A stretch of DNA of 64,000 bases. Origin: Thermaerobacter subterraneus DSM 13965 (GTDB taxonomy: Bacteria > Bacillota > Sulfobacillia > Thermaerobacterales > Thermaerobacteraceae). The position numbers were made by a program, and so were the translations under genes. Below the pieces are notes generated by a model, which saw nothing but the letters and a program-made list of their open reading frames with translations, made no database searches and had not been told where the DNA came from. The stretch is from contig NZ_JH976535.1 of assembly GCF_000183545.2 (NCBI RefSeq), forward strand, positions 2,171,837 through 2,235,836, read 5' to 3'. Shown piece after piece: positions 25,439 through 34,801 of this stretch. Position 1 is the stretch's first letter. Every line of letters begins with the position of its first letter.

Positions 25439-26362
25439 ATGCCCGTTCTGGAGAGCCGCCATCTGACCCTGTCCTACGGCCGCGAGCCGGTGGTGGCGGA
25501 CCTCGACCTGAAGATCCCCCCGGGCCGCATCACCGTGCTGATCGGGCGCAACGGGTGCGGCAAGTCGACCCTGCTGCGCGCCCTGGCGCGGCTGATGCGC
25601 CCCCAGGCAGGAGCGGTGTTGCTGGACGGCCGCGCCATCGCCACCCTGCCCACCCGCGAGGTGGCGCGGCAGCTGGCCATCCTCCCCCAGAGCCCCGTGG
25701 CGCCCGAGGGCATGACCGTCCTGCAGCTGGTCAAGCAGGGGCGCTACCCCTACCAGTCGTGGCTGCAGCAGTGGACCCGGGAGGACGAGGAGCGGGTCCG
25801 CCAGGCCCTGGCCTGGACGGGCCTGGAGGACCTGGCCGGCCAGCCGGTGGACGCCCTCTCCGGAGGCCAGCGCCAGCGGGCCTGGATCGCCATGGCCCTG
25901 GCCCAGGACACGCCCCTGCTCCTCTTGGACGAACCCACCACCTACCTGGACCTGGCCCACCAGATGGAGATCCTGGACCTCCTGGCCTGGCTCAACGCCC
26001 ACGACGGGCGGACCGTGGTCATGGTCCTCCACGACCTGAACCAGGCGGCCCGGTACGGCCACCACCTGGTGGTCGTCCACCAGGGGCGGGTCTACGCCCA
26101 GGGGGCGCCGGCCGAGGTGCTGCGGGAGGAACTGGTGCGCCAGGTATTCGGCATCGAATGCCGGATCATCCCCGACCCCATCCACGGCACGCCCCTTTGC
26201 GTCCCGTGCAGCCGGTGGATGGCCCAGGCCGGGGCCGGGGCCGATACCGCGACGGCCCGCACCGCAGAGGCGGACACAAGGACCCCCATCCCGCCTGCCG
26301 CCGGCGGCCGCCGGCATGAGCTCGCCCCAGGCGCCCCAGGCGCGGCCGCCGCGGGCCCGTGA
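25439..26362 (+). CDS. Iron-siderophore ABC transporter ATP-binding protein
   Basis: A 307-residue ABC ATPase. Walker A is GRNGCGKST near 36, the Q-loop ILPQSP near 80, the signature [10 protein letters not shown] near 138, Walker [14 protein letters not shown] near 158, and the H-loop VLHDLNQA near 195. This is the FecE/FhuC pattern. The C-terminal 40 residues are an Ala/Pro tail beyond the usual length. The ATG at 25439 follows GAAAGAGGAGG. It is the last gene of the permease operon. Two hairpins follow. Confidence 0.9.
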   Translation: MPVLESRHLTLSYGREPVVADLDLKIPPGRITVLIGRNGCGKSTLLRALARLMRPQAGAVLLDGRAIATLPTREVARQLAILPQSPVAPEGMTVLQLVKQGRYPYQSWLQQWTREDEERVRQALAWTGLEDLAGQPVDALSGGQRQRAWIAMALAQDTPLLLLDEPTTYLDLAHQMEILDLLAWLNAHDGRTVVMVLHDLNQAARYGHHLVVVHQGRVYAQGAPAEVLREELVRQVFGIECRIIPDPIHGTPLCVPCSRWMAQAGAGADTATARTAEADTRTPIPPAAGGRRHELAPGAPGAAAAGP

Positions 26363-26443
26363 TCGGCTACGGCCCGAAGCTGGTCAAAGCCGGCTCGACC
26401 GCTCGTTCGCGGCGCCGTCGCGGCCGGCCCGTCCCAAAAGCAT

Positions 26444-26491
26444 GAGGCCCGGGATGCCGGAGCCGCTACCCGCTCCGGCATCCCGGGCCTC
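26444..26491. terminator. 19-bp perfect hairpin, bidirectional terminator (first of two)
   Basis: Arms GAGGCCCGGGATGCCGGAG and CTCCGGCATCCCGGGCCTC with a 10-base loop. It lies between the convergent siderophore operon and binding-protein gene. On the minus strand it is followed by ATGCTTTT. Confidence 0.75.
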
Positions 26492-26502
26492 CCGGCACCA
26501 AG

Positions 26503-26549
26503 GGGCCGGATGAGGGGCCGCCCTTGCGGGCAGGCCCCTCATCCGGCCC
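26503..26549. terminator. 17-bp perfect hairpin, terminator (second of two)
   Basis: Arms GGGCCGGATGAGGGGCC and GGCCCCTCATCCGGCCC with a 13-base loop that can itself pair GCCC/GGGC. It stands 11 bases from the first hairpin. No strong T-run follows. Confidence 0.65.
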
Positions 26550-26631
26550 GGCCGTCCACCATCTCACCTTGCATGCATCCCGCGCCTGGCATGCATCCCG
26601 CGGGTCACCCGGGCTAACGGATGCCCCCAGA

Positions 26632-27720
26632 TCAGCGGGCCGGCGGTTCGGTCCCCAGCACGTACCGGTAGAGGTCGTCCAGCATCAGGTTGGCTGCCAG
26701 GATGCCGCCCGCGGTATTCCAGATGACGTCATCGACCTTGTAGACCTGGCCGCGCTTCACCACGGGCAGGTTCTTCCAAAGGGGATCCTGGGTCCACTCC
26801 TGCTCCAGACTGGTGGCCTGGCCGTCGCCGGTTTCATAGCTGTAGTAGAACAGGATGTCGCCGTCCATCTCGGGGATCCGTTCCTTGCCGACCTCCGCCG
26901 CGAACTCCGGCTTGTCCTGGGCCGGCGGCCGCTTGAAGCCGATCTCCTCCAGGATGCTGCCGGCGAAGGTGTCCTTGTAGAGGATGCGGACGCGGCCCGG
27001 CATGAAGCGCACCAGGGAGATCTGCAGGTCCAGCTTGTCCCCCGCCTGCTGGCGGAAGTGCTCGAGCCGCTGGTCCCACTCGGCCAGCAGGTGCTCGCCC
27101 TCGGCCTTGCGGTTCACGGCCTCGGCCCAGAGCATGAAGTTCTCCTGCCACTTGCCGCGGATCGTCTCGGAGAAGACCGTCGGCGCGATCTGGGACAGCT
27201 GGCCGTAGATCTTCTCGTGGCGCATCTTGGTGCCCAGGATCAGGTCCGGCTGCAAGGCGGCGATGGCCTCAAGGTTGGGCTGGTCTTCCTTGCCGACGGG
27301 CGTCACGCCCTCCATCAGGGGCGCGATGTGGTCATACCAGGGATCGCCCAGCCAGGAATTGGCCGCCCCCACCGGCTTGATGCCCAGGGCCAGCAGGGCC
27401 TCAGTGGCTTCGTTGGTCAGCACCACGATCCGCTCCGGGGTTCGGGGGATGGGGGTCTCCCCCATGGCGTGACGGACCACATAGCCTTCTTCTGCCGAGC
27501 CTTCAGCCGAGCCCGTGCCCGTACCGGTCCCGCTGCCGCTGGCCGTCCCGGTCGGCGTGCCGCCGCTGGTGTTCCCGGCCGAGCCGCCGCAGGCGGCGAG
27601 CATCAGGGATGCTAGGAGCAAGGCCACGATCAGCAGCCTGCCCCTGGGCACCCGCGCCCGCCTGGCCCGCCGCGTTCCTCCGGCCGTCTGCGTGCTTCCA
27701 CCGAACAACCTCGCTTCCAT
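26632..27720 (-). CDS. Iron-siderophore substrate-binding lipoprotein
   Basis: A 362-residue lipoprotein with an n-region rich in Arg, a hydrophobic stretch near 27-42 and a lipobox ending L-M-L-A-A-C (Cys about 44). A Gly/Ser/Thr linker follows. The body is a periplasmic-binding-protein type III fold: PERIVVLTNEATEALLALGI, LEAIAALQPDLILG and GDILFYYSYE are typical of FhuD/FecB proteins (shown by key segments). The ATG at 27720 follows GGGAGGG. It is divergent from no gene but convergent with the permease operon, and its promoter carries a Fur-like box. Confidence 0.88.
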   Translation of the reverse strand: MEARLFGGSTQTAGGTRRARRARVPRGRLLIVALLLASLMLAACGGSAGNTSGGTPTGTASGSGTGTGTGSAEGSAEEGYVVRHAMGETPIPRTPERIVVLTNEATEALLALGIKPVGAANSWLGDPWYDHIAPLMEGVTPVGKEDQPNLEAIAALQPDLILGTKMRHEKIYGQLSQIAPTVFSETIRGKWQENFMLWAEAVNRKAEGEHLLAEWDQRLEHFRQQAGDKLDLQISLVRFMPGRVRILYKDTFAGSILEEIGFKRPPAQDKPEFAAEVGKERIPEMDGDILFYYSYETGDGQATSLEQEWTQDPLWKNLPVVKRGQVYKVDDVIWNTAGGILAANLMLDDLYRYVLGTEPPAR

Positions 27721-27746
27721 GGGCACCCCGCCCTCCCGAAAATTAA

Positions 27747-27761
27747 TGAGAAGGGTTATCA
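27747..27761. promoter_or_regulatory. Fur-like box at the binding-protein gene start site
   Basis: TGAGAAGGGTTATCA shares 12 of 15 bases with the box at 23030-23044. On the minus strand it begins 10 bases after the -10 box, overlapping or just past the expected transcription start. A bound repressor there would block initiation. Confidence 0.62.
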
Positions 27762-27771
27762 GACAGTGCCC

Positions 27772-27800
27772 ATGGTAACGGAGTCATTATTGAGTGTCAA
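27772..27800 (-). promoter_or_regulatory. Sigma-A promoter of the binding-protein gene
   Basis: On the minus strand: a perfect TTGACA, 17 bases, TACCAT. The surrounding patch is AT-rich. It is the strongest promoter match I found in the window. Confidence 0.75.
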
Positions 27801-27859
27801 TTTCATTTTCTGGTGCCAGCTGATGGCCCCGGTGGACGGGTGAACCGGCGCCGCCAGCC

Positions 27860-29074
27860 TCACCGCCCCAGGTCGAAGGCGGCATGGACCGCCCGCACCG
27901 CCTCGTCCACCTGTTCCCGGGCCACCAGGCAGGAGATGCTGATCTCCGACGTGCTGATCATCTCGATGTTGATCCCGGCCCCCGCCAGGGCGCCGAACAT
28001 GGTGGCCGCCACCCCGGGCTGGGTCGCCATCCCCGCCCCCACGGCGCTGACCTTGGCGATGCCGTCGTCCACCACCAGCCGCTGGGCCGGCAACTCCCGC
28101 ACCAGCGGTTCCAGCACGCGGCGGGCCACGGGCAGGTGACCGTCGGCAATGGTGAAGGCGATGTCCTGGTGGCCGTTGCGCGCCACCGACTGGCTGATCA
28201 TGTCCACGTTGATCCCGGCCTCGGCCAGGGCGCTGAAGACCCGGTGGGCGATGCCCGGCACGTTGGGCACCGAGACCAGGGCCAGCCGCGCCACGTGGCG
28301 ATCGGAGGTGACGCCGCTGACGGGGCGGTCGGGCTCGACGGTGCCCGCCGGCACCACCCGCGTCCCCGGGTGGTCCGAGAAGGTCGAGCGGGCATGGATC
28401 ACGATGCCGTGGCGCTGGGCGCAGGTCACCGCCCGGTGGTGGAGCACCTGGGCACCCAGGCGAGCCAGCTCCATCATCTCGTCGTAGGAGATGACGGGCA
28501 GCAGCCGGGCGTCCGGCACGACCCGCGGGTCGGCGGTGAACACGCCCTCCACGTCGCTGAAGATCTCGCAGCGCTCGGCTTCCAGCGCCGCCGCCAGGGC
28601 CACCGCCGTGGTGTCGGACCCGCCGCGTCCGAGCGTGGTCACGTGCCCCTCGGCGTTGAGCCCCTGAAAGCCCGCCACCACGGGGACGAACCCGGCCTCC
28701 AAGGCCTCCCGCAGCCGCTCGGCGGCGATGGCCCGTACCCGGGCGTTGCCGTGGGCCCCCTCGGTCTGGATGCCCGCCTGCCAGCCGGTAAAGGAGCGGG
28801 CCGGCACACCCAGAGCGTCCAGGGCCATGGCCAGCAAGGCCGCGCTGGCCTGCTCGCCGGTCGCCAGGAGGGCGTCAAGTTCCCGCGCAGGAGGTTCGGG
28901 GTGGAGCTGCCGGGCGAGATCGATGAGGTCGTCGGTGGTGTCCCCCATGGCCGAGACGACCACCACCAGGTCGTGCCCTTCCTTGCGGGCCTCCGCCACC
29001 CGCCGGGCCACGTGACGGATGCGGTCCGGTCCCGCCACAGAACTGCCGCCGAACTTCCACACCCAAAGGGACAA
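27860..29074 (-). CDS. Aspartate kinase
   Basis: A 404-residue aspartokinase that phosphorylates aspartate, the first step to lysine, threonine, methionine and diaminopimelate. KFGGSSVA at 7-14 is the nucleotide motif, TTLGRGGSDTTA near 150 and FSDVEGVFTADPR near 175 are family signatures, and two ACT domains occupy about 265-404 (VPNVPGIAHRVF and the TSEISISCLV strand). The length is that of lysine-regulated monofunctional enzymes. The start is TTG 29074, decided by GGAGGA 7 bases upstream. An internal start could make the beta subunit, as in Bacillus. Feedback type is not predictable here. Confidence 0.9.
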   Translation of the reverse strand: MSLWVWKFGGSSVAGPDRIRHVARRVAEARKEGHDLVVVVSAMGDTTDDLIDLARQLHPEPPARELDALLATGEQASAALLAMALDALGVPARSFTGWQAGIQTEGAHGNARVRAIAAERLREALEAGFVPVVAGFQGLNAEGHVTTLGRGGSDTTAVALAAALEAERCEIFSDVEGVFTADPRVVPDARLLPVISYDEMMELARLGAQVLHHRAVTCAQRHGIVIHARSTFSDHPGTRVVPAGTVEPDRPVSGVTSDRHVARLALVSVPNVPGIAHRVFSALAEAGINVDMISQSVARNGHQDIAFTIADGHLPVARRVLEPLVRELPAQRLVVDDGIAKVSAVGAGMATQPGVAATMFGALAGAGINIEMISTSEISISCLVAREQVDEAVRAVHAAFDLGR

Positions 29075-29146
29075 GGCTCATTCCTCCGTCCCAACGCCAG
29101 AGTCCTTGTCCGGTATTGTTTCGCCCGGCGGCATCCGTGTAAAGGT

Positions 29147-30124
29147 CTACCGGCCGGACGGGCCGCCCAGGTGGCTGTCGAAGAAGGCGACGACCCGCTG
29201 CAGGTACGCCTCCGGCGCCGTGGCGTAGGCCTTGACGTGCCCCGCCCCCTCCACCTCCCACAGTTCCACCGGCACCCCCGAGCGCTCGGCCACCAGGGCC
29301 AGCTGGCGGCTGTGGTGGGGGCCGATCACCGTGTCCGCGGTGCCGTGGATCAGCAGCAGGGGGGTGGTCGCCATCCGGGTCACGGCCTCCACGGGCCGCA
29401 CCCGCTCGGGGTGGACGCCGGCCAGCGGGGGCAGCAGGGTGCGGATCAGCCAGTTGAAGGGAAACTCGGGCAAGCCGGTCCAGTGGGACAGGTTCTCCTC
29501 CAGGTAGGTGCGCAGGTCGGCGAAGGGCGCGTCGGCCACCACGGCCTGCACCGGTTCGGCCCCGCCCGCTGTGAGGATCGCCGTCACCGCCCCCATGGAC
29601 CAGCCCAGCAGGCCCACCGCCTGGTCCGGGCCGTAGGTGGCGCGGACCCACTCCACCGCCGCGGCCAGGTCCTGCACCTCCTCCTGGCCCACGGTGGTGC
29701 GGTCGCCGCCCGAACTGCCGCTGTTCCGGAAGTCGAACATCAGGACGTTGAATCCCGCCCGGACCAGGGCCGCCGCCACGTCCAGGGCGGGCACGTCGTC
29801 CTGCAGCCGGTTCTTCCCGTAGCCGTGGGCGAAGACCACGGTCCGCGGCGCCACGCCGCCCGCCGCGGGGAGGAACCAGCCCTCGAGGCGGACGCCATCG
29901 CGGCTCGTGAAGGTCACGTCCTCAAAGGCCAGGCCGCGGCTGGAAGGGTCCGCCGTCACCGGCTCTCGCTCGGGGTGGATCAGGCCCAGGCCCACCTGCC
30001 AGGAAATCGCCACACAGGCTGCCGTGACCAGCACCAGGAACGCCGCCAGGCTCCACCCCAGCCACCGCCGCAGGCGAGGCCGGCGGCCCGTTCCGGCCCC
30101 TAGGTCCCCCAGGTTCCCTCTCAC
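29147..30124 (-). CDS. Membrane-anchored alpha/beta hydrolase
   Basis: A 325-residue protein with one membrane segment near 20-42, then an alpha/beta-hydrolase domain. The oxyanion region VVFAHGYGKNR is near 95, the nucleophile GWSMG near 168 (Ser), the acid in HGTADTVIG near 260 and the histidine in EGAGHVKA near 295. This is the pattern of YqkD/FrsA-like serine hydrolases, probably extracytoplasmic. The GTG at 30124 is preferred. A longer frame upstream to 30388 is low-complexity. It lies 72 bases before the aspartokinase start on the same strand, so cotranscription is possible. The substrate is unknown. Confidence 0.72.
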   Translation of the reverse strand: MRGNLGDLGAGTGRRPRLRRWLGWSLAAFLVLVTAACVAISWQVGLGLIHPEREPVTADPSSRGLAFEDVTFTSRDGVRLEGWFLPAAGGVAPRTVVFAHGYGKNRLQDDVPALDVAAALVRAGFNVLMFDFRNSGSSGGDRTTVGQEEVQDLAAAVEWVRATYGPDQAVGLLGWSMGAVTAILTAGGAEPVQAVVADAPFADLRTYLEENLSHWTGLPEFPFNWLIRTLLPPLAGVHPERVRPVEAVTRMATTPLLLIHGTADTVIGPHHSRQLALVAERSGVPVELWEVEGAGHVKAYATAPEAYLQRVVAFFDSHLGGPSGR

Positions 30125-30546
30125 CCGCCATCCCCCGCTTGGCGTTCCAGCCGGTTGCCGGCCACGCCGGCGAGCCCGGCTGCCCACGAAGATCCGCCTT
30201 GCCAAAGCCATCGAACCAGCCAACGGGTTCGACCCGGGGGCGGAGACCACCTTCCAGCCTGCGGCAAGACACGCCAGCCGGCCGGGGTCGCCGGGGATTC
30301 CCCGGGGACACCCGGCCGGCGGAAGCGGAGCGCAAGCCTTGCGCTGGGGTCGCAAGGGGGCCACAGAGGCCACGGGATGATGCCCCACTCGGCGGCATGC
30401 AGCGGCCCCCTGCTTAGCGGGGTGTCGTGGGCGGCACCCCCCAGACGCGGCCCGCCCGGCGCCCCATCAACGCCCCATCAAGAGCAGGATCGTTCCGTTT
30501 GACGGGCCGCGTCCTTCCCGTGCATGCGATGCCTCCCTGCATCCCT
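30125..30546. other. Spacer between Mrp and hydrolase genes
   Basis: It contains an 11-bp tandem repeat CGCCCCATCAA at 30460-30481 and GC-rich self-complementary segments. I looked for riboswitch signatures on the minus strand and saw none that hold up. No gene is supported. Confidence 0.45.
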
Positions 30547-31650
30547 CTATCGGGACGCGGCCGCCAGCCGCTCGGCCGGCAGGGTCAGCTGGGCGATGCG
30601 ACCGGCCAGGTCGAGGAACGCCTTCGCCACGTGGCTCTCGGGCGCGTACAGCGCCACGGGCTTGCCGGCGTCGGCGGCCTCCCGCAGCTCCTCCTGGATG
30701 GGCAGCTGGCCCAGCAACTGCGTGTCCAGCTTCTCCGCCAGCTGCCGGCCGCCGCCCCGGCCGAAGATCTCGTGGCGCTCGCCGCAGTTCGAGCAAACCA
30801 GGTAGGACATGTTCTCGATGACGCCCAGCACCTCATGCTGCACCTTGCGGGCCATGATCCCCGTGCGCTGGGCCACGGTCACCGACGCGGGCTGCGGCGT
30901 GGTGACCACCACCACCTGGGCCCGCGGCAGCTTCTGCAGGATGCTCAGGGGCACGTCGCCGGTGCCGGGCGGCAGGTCGATCAGGAAGAAGTCCAGATCG
31001 TCCCACAGCACGTCGGCCAGGAACTGCTCGACGGCGCCCATCAGCATGGGACCGCGCCAGATCAGGGGCGTGTCGGCGTCGACGAAGAAGCCCATGGACA
31101 TGACCTGCATGCCGTGGGCCGGGATCGGCACGATGGCCTTGTTGAAGGCCACGGGCTTGCGCCCCTCGATGCCCAGCATGCCGGGAATGCTGAAGCCGTA
31201 GATGTCGGCATCCAGCACGCCGACCTTGTAGCCCAAGGCATGGAGGGCGGCCGCCAGGTTGGCCGTCACCGTCGACTTGCCCACGCCGCCCTTGCCGCTG
31301 GAGATGGCCAGGATCACCGTCTGGGAGTCGTCGGCCATGATGCGCGACTTGGGCTGGCGGGGCTGCCGGAACTTCTCGATCAGCTGCTGCCGCTCCTCGT
31401 CGGTCATGGCCCCCAGGTGGACCACCGTCTCGGTCACCCCGGGGATGGCCTGGAGCTTGGCCTCCACGTCCTTCTTGATCTCGTACCGCAGCGGGCAGCC
31501 CCGCACCGTCAGGGCGATCTCCACTTCCACGCGGCCCCCGTCGATCTGGAGGTCGCGGACCATGTTCAGTTCGACCAGGTTGCGGTTCAGCTCGGGGTCC
31601 TTGACCTGCGCCAGGGCGCTGAGGACCTGTTCCCGCGTCACTTGGGACAC
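30547..31650 (-). CDS. mrp: Mrp/ApbC family Fe-S cluster carrier ATPase
   Basis: A 367-residue protein. The N-terminal DUF59/MIP18 domain spans about 1-85, then the deviant Walker A SSGKGGVGKST near 115 and a P-loop ATPase body. The cluster-binding pair C-S-N-C is near 285. Mrp proteins carry Fe-S clusters or, as SalA in Bacillus, act in regulation. The GTG at 31650 has a GGGGGG-rich site about 7 bases upstream. It is on the minus strand 180 bases after pyruvate kinase. Confidence 0.88.
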   Translation of the reverse strand: MSQVTREQVLSALAQVKDPELNRNLVELNMVRDLQIDGGRVEVEIALTVRGCPLRYEIKKDVEAKLQAIPGVTETVVHLGAMTDEERQQLIEKFRQPRQPKSRIMADDSQTVILAISSGKGGVGKSTVTANLAAALHALGYKVGVLDADIYGFSIPGMLGIEGRKPVAFNKAIVPIPAHGMQVMSMGFFVDADTPLIWRGPMLMGAVEQFLADVLWDDLDFFLIDLPPGTGDVPLSILQKLPRAQVVVVTTPQPASVTVAQRTGIMARKVQHEVLGVIENMSYLVCSNCGERHEIFGRGGGRQLAEKLDTQLLGQLPIQEELREAADAGKPVALYAPESHVAKAFLDLAGRIAQLTLPAERLAAASR

Positions 31651-31829
31651 GGTGCCGTCCCCCCTTTCTCCGTGCCTCCATTGTACCAGCCCCGGGGGCC
31701 CGCGCCCGCCGGCAGCCCGCCGAGGCCGTCCAACCGGAGCCCGGCGGGCACCGCGGGGGGCAGGGCCAAGCCCTTCCGGCCGGTCACCGGGGAACCCGCG
31801 GCGGGCGGCGGGCCCAGGGGCCGCGGTCC

Positions 31830-33635
31830 TCAGCCGACCCGGGCCCAACCGCGGTAGACCAGGCCGCGCCGGGCATCCACGGTGACGGTCTCGCCGTCCT
31901 GCAGGCGTTCCAGGGCACCCACCGCCCCCACGATGGTGGGGATGCCCCGGTGCAGGCCGACGATGGCCGCATGGGAGGTCAGCCCGCCCTCTTCGGTGAT
32001 GAGAGCCCCCGCCTTCTCGATCAGGGGCATGAAGTCGCGGTCGGTGCTCAGGGCCACCAGCACCTCGCCGCCGTGGAAGGGACCCGCCGCCTCGGGGTCG
32101 CGCACGATGCGCACGGGCCCCGTATGGCTGCCCTGGCCGACGCCGGTTCCTCGCAGCACCGCCTGGCCCACGGTGTGGACCTGCAGCATGTTGGTGGTCC
32201 CCGGCTGGCCCACGGGCACCCCGGCGGTGATCACCACCAGGTCCCCCGGCCGGACGAACCCGCCCTCCACCGCACCCCGCATCGCTTCCTCCATCAGGCC
32301 GTCCACGTCGTGCTGAGGCGCGGTGACCAGGGCCCGCACGCCCCAGACCAGGCTGAGCTTGCGGGCCACCCGCTGGCTGGGGGTGACGGCCACGATGGGC
32401 TGGCGCGGCCGGTGGCGGGAGATCATCCGCGACGTGTAGCCCGACTGGGTGGCCGTCAGGATGGCCGCCGCCCCCAGATCTTCCGCGGCGGTGCAGGAGG
32501 CGTAGCTGACGGCGTCGGTCACCGTGCGGTGTTCCTCCCGACCGGTGCGGGCCAGCCGCTGGGCATAGTCCAGGGCGGCCTCCGTGCGGCGGGCGATGCG
32601 GGCCATGATCTCCACCGCCTCCACCGGATATTGCCCCGCCGCCGTCTCCGCCGAGAGCATGACCGCGTCGGTGCCGTCCAGGATGGCGTTGGCCACGTCG
32701 GTGCTCTCGGCCCGGGTGGGCCGCGGGTGGTGGACCATGGACTCCAGCATCTGGGTGGCGGTGATCACCGGCTTGCCCGCCCGGTTGGCCGCCTGGATGA
32801 TCTGCTTTTGGAGGAGGGGGATGTCCTCGACGGGCAGCTCGACGCCCAGGTCGCCGCGGGCCACCATGATGCCGTCAGCGCTGGCCAGGATCTCGTCCAG
32901 CCGCTCCACGCCCAGCCGGTTCTCGATCTTGGCGATGACCCACTGGTCGCCGCCGGCTTCCTCGATCACCCGCCGCAGGGCGTGGACGTCGGCGGCGGAG
33001 CGCACGAAGGAGGCGGCGATGAAGTCGATGCCCAGCTCGATGCCCAGGCGCACGTCGGCCCGGTCCGCTTCGTTGAGGTAGGGCAGATCCAGGCTCTCGG
33101 CCGGCAGGGTGGCCTTCTTGCCCTGGAGCAGGCGGCCGCCGGCGTCCACCCGGCAGTACACGTAGACGCCGTCCGTCTCTTCCACGGTGAGCACAAGGTT
33201 GCCGTCGTCCAGCAGGATCCGGTCGCCGGGCCCCACGCTGGTGGCCACCCGGCTGTAGGAGACGGGGATCACGGGGCAGCCGGCCGGCGCCCGCCCCCCG
33301 GCTCCGGAGCCTTCCGAGCCCCCTGGCGCCTCCCCGCGCTCCGCCGCGACCAGGGCCACCCGCTGGCCGCCGGCCAGCTCCAGGGCGCCACCGGGCAGCG
33401 GGCCGACCCGCACCTCCGGTCCCCGGGTGTCGAACAGGATGCCCACGTCGCGGCGGCCCAGCTCGGCCGCCACCTGGCGCAGCATCTCCACCCTTCGCCG
33501 GTGGTCGTCCGCCGTGCCGTGGGAGAGATTGATCCGGGCCACGTCAAGGCCGGCCTCCAGCAGGCGGCGCAGCACCCAGGGGTCGTCGGTGGACGGGCCC
33601 AGGGTACAGACGATCTTGGTCCGCCGGTACTCCAC
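31830..33635 (-). CDS. pyk: Pyruvate kinase with C-terminal PEP-utiliser domain
   Basis: A 601-residue pyruvate kinase (PEP + ADP to pyruvate + ATP). RRTKIVCTLGPS opens the barrel. KIENRLGVERLDEI, ARGDLGVELP and TATQMLESM give the metal and substrate sites. After the normal C-domain (ends about 475) comes a swivelling His-type domain with TSHAAIVGLHRG, as in Bacillus and Geobacillus enzymes. A Gly/Ser/Ala-rich insert lies in the B domain near 105-122. The GTG at 33635 follows GAGGTGA. It follows pfkA by 33 bases, so the two form a glycolytic operon. Confidence 0.95.
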   Translation of the reverse strand: MEYRRTKIVCTLGPSTDDPWVLRRLLEAGLDVARINLSHGTADDHRRRVEMLRQVAAELGRRDVGILFDTRGPEVRVGPLPGGALELAGGQRVALVAAERGEAPGGSEGSGAGGRAPAGCPVIPVSYSRVATSVGPGDRILLDDGNLVLTVEETDGVYVYCRVDAGGRLLQGKKATLPAESLDLPYLNEADRADVRLGIELGIDFIAASFVRSAADVHALRRVIEEAGGDQWVIAKIENRLGVERLDEILASADGIMVARGDLGVELPVEDIPLLQKQIIQAANRAGKPVITATQMLESMVHHPRPTRAESTDVANAILDGTDAVMLSAETAAGQYPVEAVEIMARIARRTEAALDYAQRLARTGREEHRTVTDAVSYASCTAAEDLGAAAILTATQSGYTSRMISRHRPRQPIVAVTPSQRVARKLSLVWGVRALVTAPQHDVDGLMEEAMRGAVEGGFVRPGDLVVITAGVPVGQPGTTNMLQVHTVGQAVLRGTGVGQGSHTGPVRIVRDPEAAGPFHGGEVLVALSTDRDFMPLIEKAGALITEEGGLTSHAAIVGLHRGIPTIVGAVGALERLQDGETVTVDARRGLVYRGWARVG

Positions 33636-33668
33636 GGGGATCACCTCGGTGACGCAAGAATCAAGGGG

Positions 33669-34628
33669 TCAGCGGGCCAGGACCTCGGCCAGCTCGATCC
33701 ACCCCGCCGGCAGCGGGCGCGGCGTGGCGAGGACTTCCTCGATGGGGGTGGCGATCCAGCCGTCTCCGCGGACGCCCACCATGACGCCCGACCGGCCGCC
33801 GAGCAGGACCTCCACGGCCGCGGCGCCGAGGATGCTGGCGACCAGCCGGTCGCGGCCCGACGGCGTGCCCCCCCGCTGGATGTGCCCCAGGACCGTCACC
33901 CGGGTCTCCAGGCCCGTGCGCGCCTCGATGGCCTGGGCCACTTCGAAGCCGTGGGCGGCACCCTCCGCCACGACGATGATGCTGTGGCGCTTGCCGCGCT
34001 GGCGCCCGCGCAGGAGGCGCGCGCAGATGTCGTCCAGGTCGTAGGGTACCTCGGGGACCAGGATGGACTCGGCACCGCCGGCCAGGCCGGCCATCAGGGC
34101 GATCTGGCCGCTATGCCGCCCCATCACCTCGATGACGAAGGTCCGGCCGTGGGCAGTGGCCGTATCCCGCACCCGGTTGATGGCTTCCAGCACGGTGTTG
34201 ACCGCCGTGTCAAAGCCGATGGTGACGTCGGTGCCGGCCAGGTCATTGTCGATGGTGGCGGGGATGCCGGCCACGGGGAAGCCGCGCCGGTGCAGGGCCA
34301 GCGCACCGCGCAGGGTGCCGTCGCCGCCGATGGCCACCAGGCCGTCGATGCCGTGCCGGCGCAGCTGTTCCAGGGCGCGCTCCTGGCCTTCCAGCGTGCG
34401 GAAGGCCTGGCTGCGCGCCGTGCGCAGGATGGTGCCCCCGCGGTGGATGATGTCGCCCACGGCGCGGTGGTCCAGCTCCTCCATACGCCCTTCGATCAGG
34501 CCGGCATAGCCTTCCTGCACGCCCACCGCCTGGCAGCCGCTGGCCAGGGCGCGCCGGACCACCGCGCGCACGGCCGCGTTCATCCCGGGCGCATCCCCGC
34601 CGCTGGTCAGAAGTGCGATGCGCTTCAC
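33669..34628 (-). CDS. pfkA: ATP-dependent 6-phosphofructokinase
   Basis: A 319-residue enzyme, exactly the usual bacterial length. It phosphorylates fructose 6-phosphate. The ATP site is LTSGGDAPGMNA near 7 and IGGDGTLRG near 101. The catalytic aspartate is in TIDNDLAGTD near 125, and MGRHSG near 168 and GHIQRGGTP near 245 are diagnostic. The GTG at 34628 follows GGGGGAGGG. Upstream frame is low-complexity. It is the first gene of the pfkA-pyk pair. Confidence 0.96.
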   Translation of the reverse strand: MKRIALLTSGGDAPGMNAAVRAVVRRALASGCQAVGVQEGYAGLIEGRMEELDHRAVGDIIHRGGTILRTARSQAFRTLEGQERALEQLRRHGIDGLVAIGGDGTLRGALALHRRGFPVAGIPATIDNDLAGTDVTIGFDTAVNTVLEAINRVRDTATAHGRTFVIEVMGRHSGQIALMAGLAGGAESILVPEVPYDLDDICARLLRGRQRGKRHSIIVVAEGAAHGFEVAQAIEARTGLETRVTVLGHIQRGGTPSGRDRLVASILGAAAVEVLLGGRSGVMVGVRGDGWIATPIEEVLATPRPLPAGWIELAEVLAR

Positions 34629-34801
34629 GCCTTGCCCTCCCCCTGCCGGCCGGCAGCCGGCCGTACTCACCCTGCCCCTCGCCGACCGGCGTCGCCCTGA
34701 CCCTTCCATGGTAGCGCAGCTTGTCCCGCGGCATCACAGCAACCCATTGCCGGACATGTCCCGTGTCGTGCCCGCCGACATTAGAGGCGGGGGTGAGCGG
34801 A

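Noticed and set aside
30125-30546. Possible riboswitch upstream of the hydrolase gene
   Set aside because: Some segments recall c-di-GMP aptamer words, but the core motifs are missing and no ordered stems could be built.
31950-34700. A 916-codon plus-strand open frame
   Set aside because: It is the complement of pyk and pfkA. No domain, and both minus-strand genes are certain.
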